From a virus: 29,225 nucleotides of DNA. Location of the stretch: positions 1 through 29,225 of IMG/VR virus record IMGVR_UViG_3300023237_000054. The stretch is one strand, 5' to 3'. This document shows, piece by piece, positions 1 to 7,734 of the stretch. Positions within the stretch are counted from its first letter, which is position 1; each line of letters begins with the position of its first letter. Both the position numbers and the translations under genes were made by a program. A model generated the notes under the pieces. That model saw only the letters and a program-made list of their open reading frames with translations. It was not told the origin of the DNA and searched no databases.

Positions 1-124
1 CATTTACTTTAGTCGCATGTCAGACCAAGTAAATTGGGGCGGTGGTGATACTGTAGACCGTGAACGTGTTTACGAGATTATGCGTGAAATTTATACTTTT
101 GAATACAAAGTGGAGGTAGCGTAA
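1..124 (+). CDS. C-terminal end of an unknown phage protein (5' partial)
   Basis: An open frame enters from the left edge (first full codon at base 2) and ends at TAA 122-124, giving the last 40 residues. They include a Gly-rich VNWGGGD stretch and an acidic helix-like tail. The stop overlaps the ATG of the next gene by one base, the usual tight phage packing. I do not recognise the family, and too little is visible to assign a role. Confidence 0.6.
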   Translation, partial: IYFSRMSDQVNWGGGDTVDRERVYEIMREIYTFEYKVEVA

Positions 125-303
125 TGAAAAAATCAATTACTATGGAAGAACTTACGATGGCACAGGCCACGTACAAAAAACTACAATTTCTTCAAGAAGA
201 GAATGCTGAACGTATTGAAAAACTAGAGCAACTCTTTGAGGATTTAGACTTAGGTGTGGTTGCAATTAGAATACCAGAATCAGATAGACTATCTAACGGT
301 TGA
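124..303 (+). CDS. Small coiled-coil protein of unknown function
   Basis: ATG at 124 overlaps the upstream stop, and the frame gives 59 residues ending at TGA 301-303. The middle (about residues 14-42) is a strongly charged, heptad-like helix with E/K/L/Q spacing (for example LEQLFEDLDL), so a short coiled coil is likely. No signal peptide or membrane segment is visible. Its last bases form the start of a sigma70-type -35 box for the next transcript. The family is not recognised. It could be a small regulator or an assembly factor, but nothing shows this directly. Confidence 0.6.
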   Translation: MKKSITMEELTMAQATYKKLQFLQEENAERIEKLEQLFEDLDLGVVAIRIPESDRLSNG

Positions 304-328
304 CATCTAAATCGAGTGACGCTATACT
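300..328 (+). promoter_or_regulatory. Sigma70-type (early) promoter
   Basis: TTGACA at 300-305, a 17-nt spacer, then TATACT at 323-328: a near-consensus host sigma70 promoter. The -35 box overlaps the stop codon of the small gene upstream. A start near 335 would give a leader of about 30 nt before the ATG at 365, with a G-rich Shine-Dalgarno (AGGGGGAAG, about 350-358). It probably drives the AAA+ ATPase and genes downstream early in infection using unmodified host RNA polymerase. Confidence 0.7.
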
Positions 329-364
329 ATTAAAACTAGGGAAACAGACAGGGGGAAGTAATAC

Positions 365-1180
365 ATGACGACATTGCTTAAAGTTGACAGGGTAGAAAAA
401 GATTTATCAAAAGAAACGGACGCTCAGATCATGGAGCGCATTGGAGAGCGTTTTAACATCCTAACTGAAATGACCAAAGCGGTTATTACCAATGACGTTA
501 GGGCAATGATTGTTTCCGGACCTCCAGGAGTAGGCAAGAGTTATGGCGTAGAGTCACTGCTCGAAAAAGAAAATCTGTTTGATCAGATACAAAATCGTAA
601 ACCCAAATATGAACTTGTAAAAGGCACAGCATCAGCACTAGGCTTGTATTGCACATTGTTCGAACATTCGGATCGAGGACACGTTATTGTATTTGACGAT
701 TGTGACTCAATCTTAATGGACGAGCTCAGTCTAAACATCCTTAAAGGTGCATTAGACTCTGGCAAATCTAGACGTATTAGTTGGAAAGCAGATTCACACA
801 AACTTCGTAACGAAGGTGTGCCTAACTCGTTTACATTTAACGGTAGTGTTATCTTTATCACTAACCTTAAGTTTGATCGAGTGCGTGGTAAGATCAGACA
901 ACACTTAGAGGCGATACAATCACGTTGCCACTACTTGGATCTTACACTTGATACTGACCGTGAGAAGATGCTACGTATTAAACAGATTGCCAAAACTGGT
1001 GAATTATTCGAGCGTTATCACTTTACAAAGGAGCTCGAATCAACTATACTAAGTTTTATGGATGATAACAAAGATAGTTTACGTGAACTTAGTTTAAGGA
1101 TGGCAATTAAGATTGCGGATCTTGTTAAAATTAATCCAAATACCTGGCAGAAACTTGCAAGGTGTACAGTAATGAGGTAA
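365..1180 (+). CDS. AAA+ family ATPase
   Basis: 271 aa. It has a Walker A motif GPPGVGKS (residues 52-59), a Walker B motif VIVFDDCD (107-114) and a sensor-1-like strand ending in ITN (N167), followed by a helical segment with candidate arginine-finger residues (around R186) and a C-terminal helical lid. This is the arrangement of a single-domain AAA+ protein that remodels protein or nucleic acid by ATP hydrolysis. The gene is first after a sigma70-type promoter and lies upstream of uvsW, suggesting early expression and a role near replication, recombination or transcription. The exact substrate is not visible. It lacks the clamp-loader gp44 signature (SRC motif), so I do not call it gp44. 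Confidence 0.85.
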   Translation: MTTLLKVDRVEKDLSKETDAQIMERIGERFNILTEMTKAVITNDVRAMIVSGPPGVGKSYGVESLLEKENLFDQIQNRKPKYELVKGTASALGLYCTLFEHSDRGHVIVFDDCDSILMDELSLNILKGALDSGKSRRISWKADSHKLRNEGVPNSFTFNGSVIFITNLKFDRVRGKIRQHLEAIQSRCHYLDLTLDTDREKMLRIKQIAKTGELFERYHFTKELESTILSFMDDNKDSLRELSLRMAIKIADLVKINPNTWQKLARCTVMR

Positions 1181-1193
1181 TAGCAGTTTTCCC

Positions 1194-1274
1194 ATGTTCG
1201 CCCATCTCCCTCAAATATGCTCCCTTGGGCGAACATTTTCGAATCCCCCGGCCCCCTCGCTGGGGGGTTCACCC
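1194..1274 (+). ncRNA. GC-rich structured non-coding element (candidate regulatory RNA)
   Basis: A perfect 11-bp inverted repeat ATGTTCGCCCA (1194-1204) / TGGGCGAACAT (1226-1236) encloses a 21-nt pyrimidine-rich loop. It is followed by GAATCCCCC (1241-1249), which can pair with GGGGGGTTC (1262-1270). A competing stem can form between CCCCC (1252-1256) and the same G-run. The block is far more GC-rich than the surrounding AT-rich genes and sits in the only long gap (1181-1293) of this part of the window. It precedes a gene with no clear ribosome-binding site, so a 5'-UTR regulatory RNA, attenuator or processing site is plausible. I cannot match it to a known RNA family. Confidence 0.5.
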
Positions 1275-1293
1275 TTTTAAAGTATCGGTCGGC

Positions 1294-2478
1294 ATGAAAA
1301 CATTTAACTATGTAGAAGACTATATTATTGAATTGTATGAAGGCAGTTATAGGTTTAATGCTAATAGTCAAGACATCGACTATCGTCTAGCCAGTTACGA
1401 CATTAGAATAGTTCAAAGCATTCACAACCAGGTAACTTTCCAGAGCGTAGCACTGACAGATAAACAAGCAGAGCTCTGCGTTAAATTAGTAGAAAAATAC
1501 ACACGCCAATTTAAACGGGCAGGCATTGACAACTTTGCAATGCTAGAGTCAAGTACTCGGAAGTTTAAACTTGGCATACGCAAGGTTAATAGGGATTATA
1601 AGATCCATATCAAAGACGACCTGATACATGCTACGTTTCCCTATAACCTAAGGCTTATTTCAGAAATAAGAAAGCGTTCAGAAAAGTCTGGGGGTGTTAG
1701 AGCCATTTGGAGTCGAACTGACAAAGTCTGGAAGTTTGGGTTTACAGAACCTAATGTAAAGTTTACTATTAGTTTTGGTCAAGATTATGATTTTGATATA
1801 GATCCTAAATTGTTAGAGATAGCCGGTAAGCTAGCCAAGCAGGACTGGGAACACTATAATATCAAACTTGTGGAACATGATGGCAAGTACACTATACAAA
1901 ACTGTCCAGTCAGTCTAAGCGAGTACGTTGACAAACACGCAGGCACTGATCTATTGAGTTTGGTAGACTACAGTGGTATCTGTGCCTACCAGGTTGACAA
2001 TAACATTGCCAATCAGATTAAACAGGCTCATACTGAAACAGTAAGTGCATGTCTATTAGGCAAGCATATCTGGTTAGATCCAAAGAAACATTCGTTTAAC
2101 GATATTATAAAGTATGCAGAGTTAACCGATAGATTTCCAGTAACTGTATACGACACACTAGGAAATTTTGGACCTTTCCTAAATCAAAATATAGAAAAAA
2201 CAGACAGTAACTTTAAATATCTATATAGTCGCTTTTTAAATTTGTCTGAACGTGTTGGTCCTATATACCATCATGACACGGTACTACCTGATAACTGGCC
2301 GTACAAAAACGCAGATCCTAAAACTGCTAGAATAAAAATTTATTCATCAGCATCAAAGGATATGTTTATTGACGACATACCTTTATTAGTATGTAGCCAA
2401 AATTTTAATTATGGAAGTTTGCGCATACAGATGCTTGCAAAATCTGAAAAAATAGTGTATCATTGTGTTAAATTATGA
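1294..2478 (+). CDS. Unknown protein, uvsW-linked, with weak resemblance to a HARP-like fold
   Basis: 394 aa from ATG 1294. The frame stays open upstream to a GTG at 1162, but that stretch crosses the GC-rich hairpin island and would encode an atypical Pro/Arg-rich peptide, so I prefer 1294. Around residues 90-160 there is a pattern (aromatic strand, 'PYNLRLISEIRKRS', then 'WSRTDKVWKFGF') that recalls the HARP domain of annealing helicases, in which a helix is followed by a strand with conserved Trp. This is inference only. The stop overlaps the uvsW start as ATGA (2475-2478), so the two are translationally coupled and may act together. No Walker or nuclease motif is visible. Confidence 0.65.
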   Translation: MKTFNYVEDYIIELYEGSYRFNANSQDIDYRLASYDIRIVQSIHNQVTFQSVALTDKQAELCVKLVEKYTRQFKRAGIDNFAMLESSTRKFKLGIRKVNRDYKIHIKDDLIHATFPYNLRLISEIRKRSEKSGGVRAIWSRTDKVWKFGFTEPNVKFTISFGQDYDFDIDPKLLEIAGKLAKQDWEHYNIKLVEHDGKYTIQNCPVSLSEYVDKHAGTDLLSLVDYSGICAYQVDNNIANQIKQAHTETVSACLLGKHIWLDPKKHSFNDIIKYAELTDRFPVTVYDTLGNFGPFLNQNIEKTDSNFKYLYSRFLNLSERVGPIYHHDTVLPDNWPYKNADPKTARIKIYSSASKDMFIDDIPLLVCSQNFNYGSLRIQMLAKSEKIVYHCVKL

Positions 2479-3932
2479 CAACAGCCATACTACATATCAA
2501 GGACGAAGTTAATTGCAAGATCGAAGGATTAGATTTAACAACTAGAAAAAACCTAGTAAACAAATTTAAATTTGAGATCCCCTATGCACGTTACTTACCA
2601 GCAGTCAGACTAGGTCGCTGGGATGGTAAGATCAGTTTCTTTCAGCTGAGTGGTAGCACCTTTGTAAACTTATTGCCAGAGATTATTCCTGAACTGGAAT
2701 CTGCAGGTTACGATCTAGAACTAAATGACCTGCGTGAATACAATACTAATTTTGATTTTGAGGAAGTTACTGAGGACAGTTATGCAAATATATCCTGGCC
2801 CAAGAGACATCCTGCAGAAGGTCAACCAATTAAATTACGTGACTATCAGGTTGACACTATCAATAACTTTTTGCGCAACCCGCAATGCTTACAAGAGATA
2901 GCAACTGGTGCAGGTAAGACACTAATGACTGCTGTGCTCAGTAGTAAGTGCGAACAGTACGGCAGAACAGTAGTTATTGTGCCTAATAAGAGTCTAGTAA
3001 CACAAACAGAAGAAGACTATGTTAACATGGGCATGGATGTTGGCGTGTTTTACGGTGATCGCAAGGAGTATACCAAGACGCATACTATATGCACCTGGCA
3101 GAGTCTAAACAGTCTGCTAAAGCGAACTAAAAACCAAGAAGCAGATATCGGTATAGGCGAGTTCTTGGAAGGTGTCGTTGGTGTTATTGTTGATGAAGTA
3201 CACGGTGCTAAAGCAGACGCACTTAGAACATTACTAACAGGTGTAATGAGTCATGTACCAATACGTTGGGGGCTAACAGGCACTATACCCAAAGAAGATT
3301 TTGAGTTTATGAGTATACGATGTAGTTTAGGTGATGTTATTAATCGTATCAGCGCAAGCGAGTTACAGGACAAAGGAGTACTGGCTAATTGTAATGTAAA
3401 TATATTACAGTTAGTTGAACATACAGAATATTCAAATTATCAAAGCGAACAGAAGTACTTGTTAGATAATACAGAAAGACTGGACTATATTGCAAGTGTA
3501 ATCGAAAATATAAGACTAAGCGGTAACACACTTATACTAGTAGATAGAATTTCAGCTGGCACACGACTGTCAGAAAAGATTAAAGACGCAGTGTTTGTGC
3601 AAGGGGCAACTAAGTCGGCAGACCGCAAAGAGCAGTATGATGAAGTTGCCACCACCACTGATAAAGTTATTGTGGCAACGTATGGCGTTGCTGGTGTTGG
3701 CATTAACATTCCCCGTATTTTTAATCTGGTTCTCATTGAGCCTGGTAAAAGTTTTGTACGGGTTATCCAGTCTATTGGTAGGGGTATTCGTAAAGCCCAA
3801 GACAAAGACTTTGTACAGATATGGGACGTAACTTCAACATGTAAATTTAGTAAAAGACATTTAACAAAACGGAAGCAGTTCTATAAAGATGCTAATTATC
3901 CGTTTCAGATAGAGAAGATTACATGGCAATGA
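2475..3932 (+). CDS. uvsW: UvsW-type DNA/RNA helicase (SF2)
   Basis: 485 aa, close to the roughly 500 aa of T4 UvsW. The N-terminal about 110 residues hold the small DNA-binding domain with RLGRWDGKISFF (45-56). They are followed by the Q-motif-like LRDYQ (121-125), Walker A ATGAGKT (143-149), the DEVH box (240-243), motif III LTGT (267-270), motif V GVAGVGINIP (404-413) and motif VI QSIGRGIRK (432-440). UvsW unwinds R-loops and branched recombination intermediates and so shifts T4 from origin-dependent to recombination-dependent replication. It overlaps the upstream gene by 4 nt and the downstream SGNH-like gene by 10 nt. Confidence 0.93.
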   Translation: MTTAILHIKDEVNCKIEGLDLTTRKNLVNKFKFEIPYARYLPAVRLGRWDGKISFFQLSGSTFVNLLPEIIPELESAGYDLELNDLREYNTNFDFEEVTEDSYANISWPKRHPAEGQPIKLRDYQVDTINNFLRNPQCLQEIATGAGKTLMTAVLSSKCEQYGRTVVIVPNKSLVTQTEEDYVNMGMDVGVFYGDRKEYTKTHTICTWQSLNSLLKRTKNQEADIGIGEFLEGVVGVIVDEVHGAKADALRTLLTGVMSHVPIRWGLTGTIPKEDFEFMSIRCSLGDVINRISASELQDKGVLANCNVNILQLVEHTEYSNYQSEQKYLLDNTERLDYIASVIENIRLSGNTLILVDRISAGTRLSEKIKDAVFVQGATKSADRKEQYDEVATTTDKVIVATYGVAGVGINIPRIFNLVLIEPGKSFVRVIQSIGRGIRKAQDKDFVQIWDVTSTCKFSKRHLTKRKQFYKDANYPFQIEKITWQ

Positions 3933-4723
3933 AAAAATTAGCAGTATGTGGGTGTAGTTTTTCAGCACCCAGTAACGACCCTAAACTCAAAGGAACAAGT
4001 TGGGGAGAGCAACTGGCAGATATGTTAGGCTGGGATCTATTGCATTATGCACGTCAGGGTGTTAGTAATGGCGGCATACGTGTAATGATAGACCAGTGTA
4101 TTAAAGACAAAGTAGACTTTGCAGTAATAGCGCCAACGTTTCATGACAGAATGGAGATACCTGCCACAGCGGCTCCTTTTGATTGGAACAAGTCAACAGA
4201 TGGTTGGAACCCACTAATACAACAGCACTTGCAAGACGTCGATATTAAAAACGGTTACCAAGAAGACTTGGGTGTACAGAATATTAATTACGGCAGTAAC
4301 AACTACACACTGATTAGTGAAACAATCTACACACTGGCAGAAAACTTTGATCATCCTTATCGTAGTCAGAAACTAGATAAAATGACAGCCAGTGCAGTTA
4401 AACAGTATATTAACTTCATGTACGACAGCAATTGGAAACTTCAACAAGATCGCTGGATCATACGTGATGGCATCATGCAGTTACACTATCACAAGATACC
4501 TTTCTTACTGGTAGCCTGTAACATATGGACAAGCGACATGGTGAGAGATCACTTTCCAGATGCAATACCTGATCATTGTTTAACATTAGATTACAAAGAT
4601 ACTCCTGCATACTCAACCAATGAGTGGCCTTTTGAGGGGGAGGACCCAGGCTATCACGGTGCAGTAGAAAGCCAAACTTACCTAGCAAAAAGATACAAGG
4701 AAATTATTGAATGTCATTCATAA
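3923..4723 (+). CDS. SGNH/GDSL-hydrolase-like protein (copy 1 of 3)
   Basis: 266 aa. The N-terminus reads KKLAVCGCSFS: a beta strand running into a GCSFS block I (nucleophile Ser in place of the classical GDS). It is followed by a block II-like ARQGVSNGG and a C-terminal block V-like EDPGYHGAVESQTYLA containing a candidate catalytic His. SGNH enzymes hydrolyse or transfer acyl groups on sugars and lipids, and phage members are often of unknown substrate. The start at 3923 (MAMKK) has an AGAGAAG-like ribosome site upstream; ATG 3929 is an alternative. It is followed by a methyltransferase and a PIG-L deacetylase, so a carbohydrate-modifying role is possible. Confidence 0.7.
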   Translation: MAMKKLAVCGCSFSAPSNDPKLKGTSWGEQLADMLGWDLLHYARQGVSNGGIRVMIDQCIKDKVDFAVIAPTFHDRMEIPATAAPFDWNKSTDGWNPLIQQHLQDVDIKNGYQEDLGVQNINYGSNNYTLISETIYTLAENFDHPYRSQKLDKMTASAVKQYINFMYDSNWKLQQDRWIIRDGIMQLHYHKIPFLLVACNIWTSDMVRDHFPDAIPDHCLTLDYKDTPAYSTNEWPFEGEDPGYHGAVESQTYLAKRYKEIIECHS

Positions 4724-5652
4724 ATCACAAAGAAGAATCATCAGACATTAGTTGGTTTGAGGATGATGGCACAAATATCGGCATGCTTAATGACAATGGT
4801 CGTAATAGATTCTACGACCAGGCATTAAAAAGCATTTGCCAGAATAAAACGGTTGTTGACATTGGTGCAGGCACGGGATACTTAACAGCATTAGCAATCA
4901 AGCACGGCGCAAAACATGTCACAGCAGTAGAAGCCAGTAGTAAACGTTGTGCATTCCTTAAAAACATGATAGAGAAACTGGGGTACCAAGACCGAGTTAC
5001 CATTGTAAACAAAAATTATTTTGACACAGACTTACACAGCGACATAGTCGTAAGTGAAACAATAGGTGCGCATATCTATAATGAAAACTGGTTGCGACTT
5101 GCTGACCATGCAAGAATTCGTTGTCAATATATGATACCAGAGAAGTTTTCAATTAACATTGACTTGTACGAAAATCATCCTATCTGGACTACATGTATGC
5201 AGGAAAGCATGGCATTTAACTACAATGAGAACAATCATCCTGAGTTTGCAGATGTTCTGAATAAAGAGATGCAATTAGAAGACCGTGGAGAACAGGCAAA
5301 TACCATACCTAATCTATTTTCACACCTACACAACTTTGAGGACATAAGATTAAACAAGATCTGGCAGAGTGCCCCAATAGTTATAGACCACATGGAGTCA
5401 ATGGTTGTTCCTGAAATAATTATACCTAGACATGTATTTTCTGCGTTAGGTCAAAAACTACAAAGGCTAGGTCCCAATGATTGGGTATTTTTAAATATAA
5501 ACTGGCATGCAACATTCCAAACAACAAGTATGTGGGTGTCAGATACTATTTGGCAAAATGTGTGTAAGTGTATAGCAATACCTAAATCTGATTTACGTAT
5601 TTATTTTAGCGAACAAAAAAACAAATGGATGTTTCAAAAATTACAGGATTAG
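4711..5652 (+). CDS. Class I SAM-dependent methyltransferase, PRMT-like (full-length copy)
   Basis: 313 aa. Motif I VDIGAGTG (49-56), acidic motif II with E74 (AVEASS) and a loop SETIGAHIYNE (115-125) with E116 and E125 match the double-E loop of protein arginine methyltransferases. The C-terminal half is beta-rich, as expected for the PRMT barrel domain. The enzyme probably transfers a methyl group from S-adenosylmethionine to a protein or small-molecule nitrogen; the substrate is unknown. It overlaps the upstream SGNH gene by 13 nt and the PIG-L gene by 28 nt. A diverged, truncated paralogue lies just downstream (6227-6773), so this is one of a duplicated pair. Confidence 0.85.
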   Translation: MSFINHKEESSDISWFEDDGTNIGMLNDNGRNRFYDQALKSICQNKTVVDIGAGTGYLTALAIKHGAKHVTAVEASSKRCAFLKNMIEKLGYQDRVTIVNKNYFDTDLHSDIVVSETIGAHIYNENWLRLADHARIRCQYMIPEKFSINIDLYENHPIWTTCMQESMAFNYNENNHPEFADVLNKEMQLEDRGEQANTIPNLFSHLHNFEDIRLNKIWQSAPIVIDHMESMVVPEIIIPRHVFSALGQKLQRLGPNDWVFLNINWHATFQTTSMWVSDTIWQNVCKCIAIPKSDLRIYFSEQKNKWMFQKLQD

Positions 5653-6230
5653 TTATAGTAGCACACCCAGATGACTGTGCTATACTTGCTGGAGGATTTA
5701 TACAACGATATAAATCCAAGATCAACTTTGATATATGCTATCTAACATATCGACACCAGGACAGCAGAGCTCGGGAACTTGCCAAATTTTGGTTAGCAAG
5801 AAATATCGATACACAGTTTTTAGGCTATGTAGATGACTACCGTGACATGGAACACGGTATAAGTTTTGATACTGCACAGGCAGAATTAGATATAATAAGA
5901 GTAGTTAAGAAGACACAGGCAGAATTAGATATAATAAGAAAGAAGAACTATGACCTAGTAGTTACGCATGCCAAGGACGGAGACTATGGACACATACACC
6001 ACAAGTTTGTACATGAGTGTGTAACAAAGATTGATGTACCCAAGGTTTACTTTGCTAACACAGAAGTGTATAATAATAAAATAGTGGAAAAGTCATGGTA
6101 TACTCTTGATGAGTTACCTCTACATAGTGCTGTTATAAAAGACGAGTGGAGTTATCTAACAGGCGAATACTACTATAACATAACAGAGGACGCACACCAA
6201 ATAATATATGAGAATACTAACACTCAATGA
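5625..6230 (+). CDS. PIG-L/LmbE-family deacetylase
   Basis: 201 aa. The N-terminal strand leads into AHPDD (13-17), the zinc-binding motif of the PIG-L/LmbE fold. A second motif, HAKDGDYGHIHH (115-126), supplies further metal-binding histidines. Family members remove acetyl groups from N-acetylglucosamine-type sugars (GlcNAc-PI, MshB, BshB), so the likely target is an N-acylated sugar or conjugate, cellular or viral. The gene sits between two PRMT-like copies and overlaps the first by 28 nt. Residues about 85-105 contain an in-frame 13-residue tandem duplication (QAELDIIR twice), which looks recent at DNA level. Confidence 0.85.
   Translation: MDVSKITGLVIVAHPDDCAILAGGFIQRYKSKINFDICYLTYRHQDSRARELAKFWLARNIDTQFLGYVDDYRDMEHGISFDTAQAELDIIRVVKKTQAELDIIRKKNYDLVVTHAKDGDYGHIHHKFVHECVTKIDVPKVYFANTEVYNNKIVEKSWYTLDELPLHSAVIKDEWSYLTGEYYYNITEDAHQIIYENTNTQ
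5875..5939 (+). repeat. In-frame tandem duplication inside the PIG-L gene
   Basis: An identical 26-bp unit occurs at 5875-5900 and 5914-5939, with a period of 39 nt (13 codons), so the reading frame is kept. Both copies encode QAELDIIR. The perfect identity suggests a recent slippage or duplication event. It lies between the two metal-binding motifs and probably only lengthens a helix. Confidence 0.9.
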
Positions 6231-6652
6231 CTGACAACACAAAAACAAGCAGTGAAGAAGACTTTGACTGGTTCAGTAACAATGGTATTTTTATGCCAAT
6301 GATCAACGACACTGGTAGGAACATTGCATATAAAAAAGCAATTGAGAAAATAGCGCCTGGCAGTATCATGTGTGACATAGGCACAGGTACAGGATTGTTA
6401 AGTATATTAGCCGCCAAAGCTGGAGCCAAAAAAGTCTACAGTATCGAAATGGACAAGGGCAGGGCTGAGTTTGCAATAAAAATAATTCAAAAACTTGGTC
6501 TTGACGATACTATACAAGTCATTAACAAAAATTTTTACAATTGCGACAGAAATGATATCCCAGACGATGTGGATTATTTTGTTTCTGAAACAATTGGATC
6601 ACAAATATTCGACGAAGAAATAATACAAATAGCCAACAAGTCAAAAGAGTAA
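6227..6652 (+). CDS. Truncated PRMT-like methyltransferase (N-terminal half of a second copy)
   Basis: 141 aa, clearly paralogous to the protein at 4711-5652. Shared features are a DWF/SWF segment, the GRN tripeptide, motif I CDIGTGTG, an IEMDKGRAEF motif II region, the INKNF strand and VSETIGSQIFDEE. It stops just after the double-E loop, so the C-terminal barrel and substrate-binding half are absent. A remnant of the missing end follows in another frame (6633-6773). The SAM-binding part is intact, but activity without the second domain is doubtful. The start overlaps the PIG-L stop by 4 nt. Confidence 0.75.
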   Translation: MTDNTKTSSEEDFDWFSNNGIFMPMINDTGRNIAYKKAIEKIAPGSIMCDIGTGTGLLSILAAKAGAKKVYSIEMDKGRAEFAIKIIQKLGLDDTIQVINKNFYNCDRNDIPDDVDYFVSETIGSQIFDEEIIQIANKSKE

Positions 6653-6773
6653 TGTAGAACATACCATATGGGGTAGTCCTGCAAAAACAATTTTAGCCAG
6701 AGTAAGAAACACAAACGCCGATATAAAAATATGGTACGATCATAAAATAGAAAACTGGAGACTGAATTACTAA
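6633..6773 (+). pseudogene. Frameshifted C-terminal remnant of the second PRMT-like copy
   Basis: Frame starting at 6633 (one base downstream of the 6227 frame), ending at TAA 6771-6773. It reads VEHTIWGSPAK... DIKIWYDHKIENWRLNY. This aligns with the end of the intact copy (DTIWQN... DLRIYFSEQKNKWMFQ), including the TIW tripeptide and the DLRIYF/DIKIWY strand. Relative to the intact paralogue roughly 130-140 codons are missing between the two pieces and the frame is shifted, so the second copy has suffered an internal deletion. No start codon or ribosome site makes this piece a gene of its own. Confidence 0.7.
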
Positions 6774-7273
6774 TGCGAATTTTAACACTTGAGAATAAAT
6801 CTTTTGAAATGAACGCAATACCTGATGACGTAGGTGATTTGCGTTTCTGCGTACTAGACAACTCAGATGCCAAGGATCCAGATTATTTCTTTATCCCATT
6901 AATCTTTATGGAATCATTTAATAGTCCTGCACTTGTGTTAAACATTGGCAATAATATTATCAAGATGCCGGTAGACTGGCAAATTCTAATTGGTGAGCCT
7001 GATTTAGGTGACCTAGAAGTACTTCCTCTCACAAGTGTTAATGACAGAGGGTTTAGTGCGTTTGCGTTTAATCCTCGTAGCAGTTATCGACCTGAGTTTT
7101 ACCCAATAGAAATAGTTGACATATACCAAGATGTAAAGTGGTACTTTCCTAAACTTAAACCTGGACAGCTATTGGCAGTGCCACTGACTAAGGGCGATAA
7201 ACCACTGTGTGCATATTTCGTTAAAGATATAAGCAGACAAAGTGAAGTTGTAGATTACAGCAAAGTATGGTAG
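6773..7273 (+). CDS. Conserved hypothetical protein, beta-rich
   Basis: 166 aa from an ATG overlapping the TAA of the methyltransferase remnant (TAATG). The sequence alternates short hydrophobic strands with many Pro, Gly and Asp residues (for example VLNIGNNIIKMPVDWQILIGE) and ends in a conserved-looking FNPRSSYRPEFYPIEI and KWYFPKLKPGQLLAVPL. No catalytic motif, membrane segment or signal peptide is apparent. It overlaps the downstream candidate gp62 gene by 7 nt and is probably co-transcribed with it. I think it belongs to the conserved T4-like marine phage core, but I cannot name a function. Confidence 0.7.
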   Translation: MRILTLENKSFEMNAIPDDVGDLRFCVLDNSDAKDPDYFFIPLIFMESFNSPALVLNIGNNIIKMPVDWQILIGEPDLGDLEVLPLTSVNDRGFSAFAFNPRSSYRPEFYPIEIVDIYQDVKWYFPKLKPGQLLAVPLTKGDKPLCAYFVKDISRQSEVVDYSKVW

Positions 7274-7734
7274 ATAAGTTATCAATTAAAAACGAAATGG
7301 CCATGGTTGATGGCAAGGTGCGTGATTTCTACGACGACCTTACTGAAGATGAACGTAAGAAGTTTAGTCCTTATGTACTAATGAAGTTTTCAGCAAACGT
7401 GTCTGGCAACCTGGACCTTGCTGAGTATTACTTGCGTAGGTGCAATGACACAACAAATAAAGACTTCTTTAACATTAACAAACACCCCAAACTTCAGTGG
7501 TTATGCACAACAACCATAAGTCCTAAGATGGGAAACACATACCATTATTGGTTAACAACTCCTAAGAACGGCAGTACCAGTAACAAGGAGCGCAAGTTCT
7601 TGCAACAGATATACCCCAATGCCAAGGAAGATGAGTTGGAGTTATTGGTGAAAATTAACACCAAAGCCGACCTTAAGGAACACGCTCGACAACTAGGTTG
7701 GTCTGACAAAGAGATTAAAGATGCCTTTAAATAA
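7267..7734 (+). CDS. Possible sliding-clamp loader small subunit (gp62-like)
   Basis: 155 aa, all-helical and charged. The order of features (DDLTEDERKKFSPYVLMKF near the N-terminus, a central KHPKLQWL, then a helical C-terminus ending in ARQLGWSDKEIKDAF) fits my memory of the gp62 clamp-loader A subunit family in marine T4-like phages. There gp62 caps the gp44 ATPase ring that loads the gp45 clamp. There is no ATPase motif, as expected for gp62. The gp44 and gp45 genes are not in this window, which weakens the context, so this is a tentative family call; otherwise conserved hypothetical. Confidence 0.5.
   Translation: MVDKLSIKNEMAMVDGKVRDFYDDLTEDERKKFSPYVLMKFSANVSGNLDLAEYYLRRCNDTTNKDFFNINKHPKLQWLCTTTISPKMGNTYHYWLTTPKNGSTSNKERKFLQQIYPNAKEDELELLVKINTKADLKEHARQLGWSDKEIKDAFK

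Noticed and set aside
365-1180. Clamp-loader ATPase gp44 identity for the AAA+ protein
   Set aside because: Walker motifs fit any AAA+ protein; the SRC motif and clamp-loader context are missing.
1190-1280. tRNA gene, because TTCGAATCCCC resembles a T-loop
   Set aside because: The bases flanking the T-loop-like sequence do not pair as a T-stem on either strand, and no anticodon arm can be built.
1162-1293. N-terminal extension of the 1294 gene from GTG 1162
   Set aside because: It would translate the GC-rich hairpin island into a Pro/Arg-rich peptide unlike the rest of the protein and would overlap the AAA+ gene; ATG 1294 is preferred.
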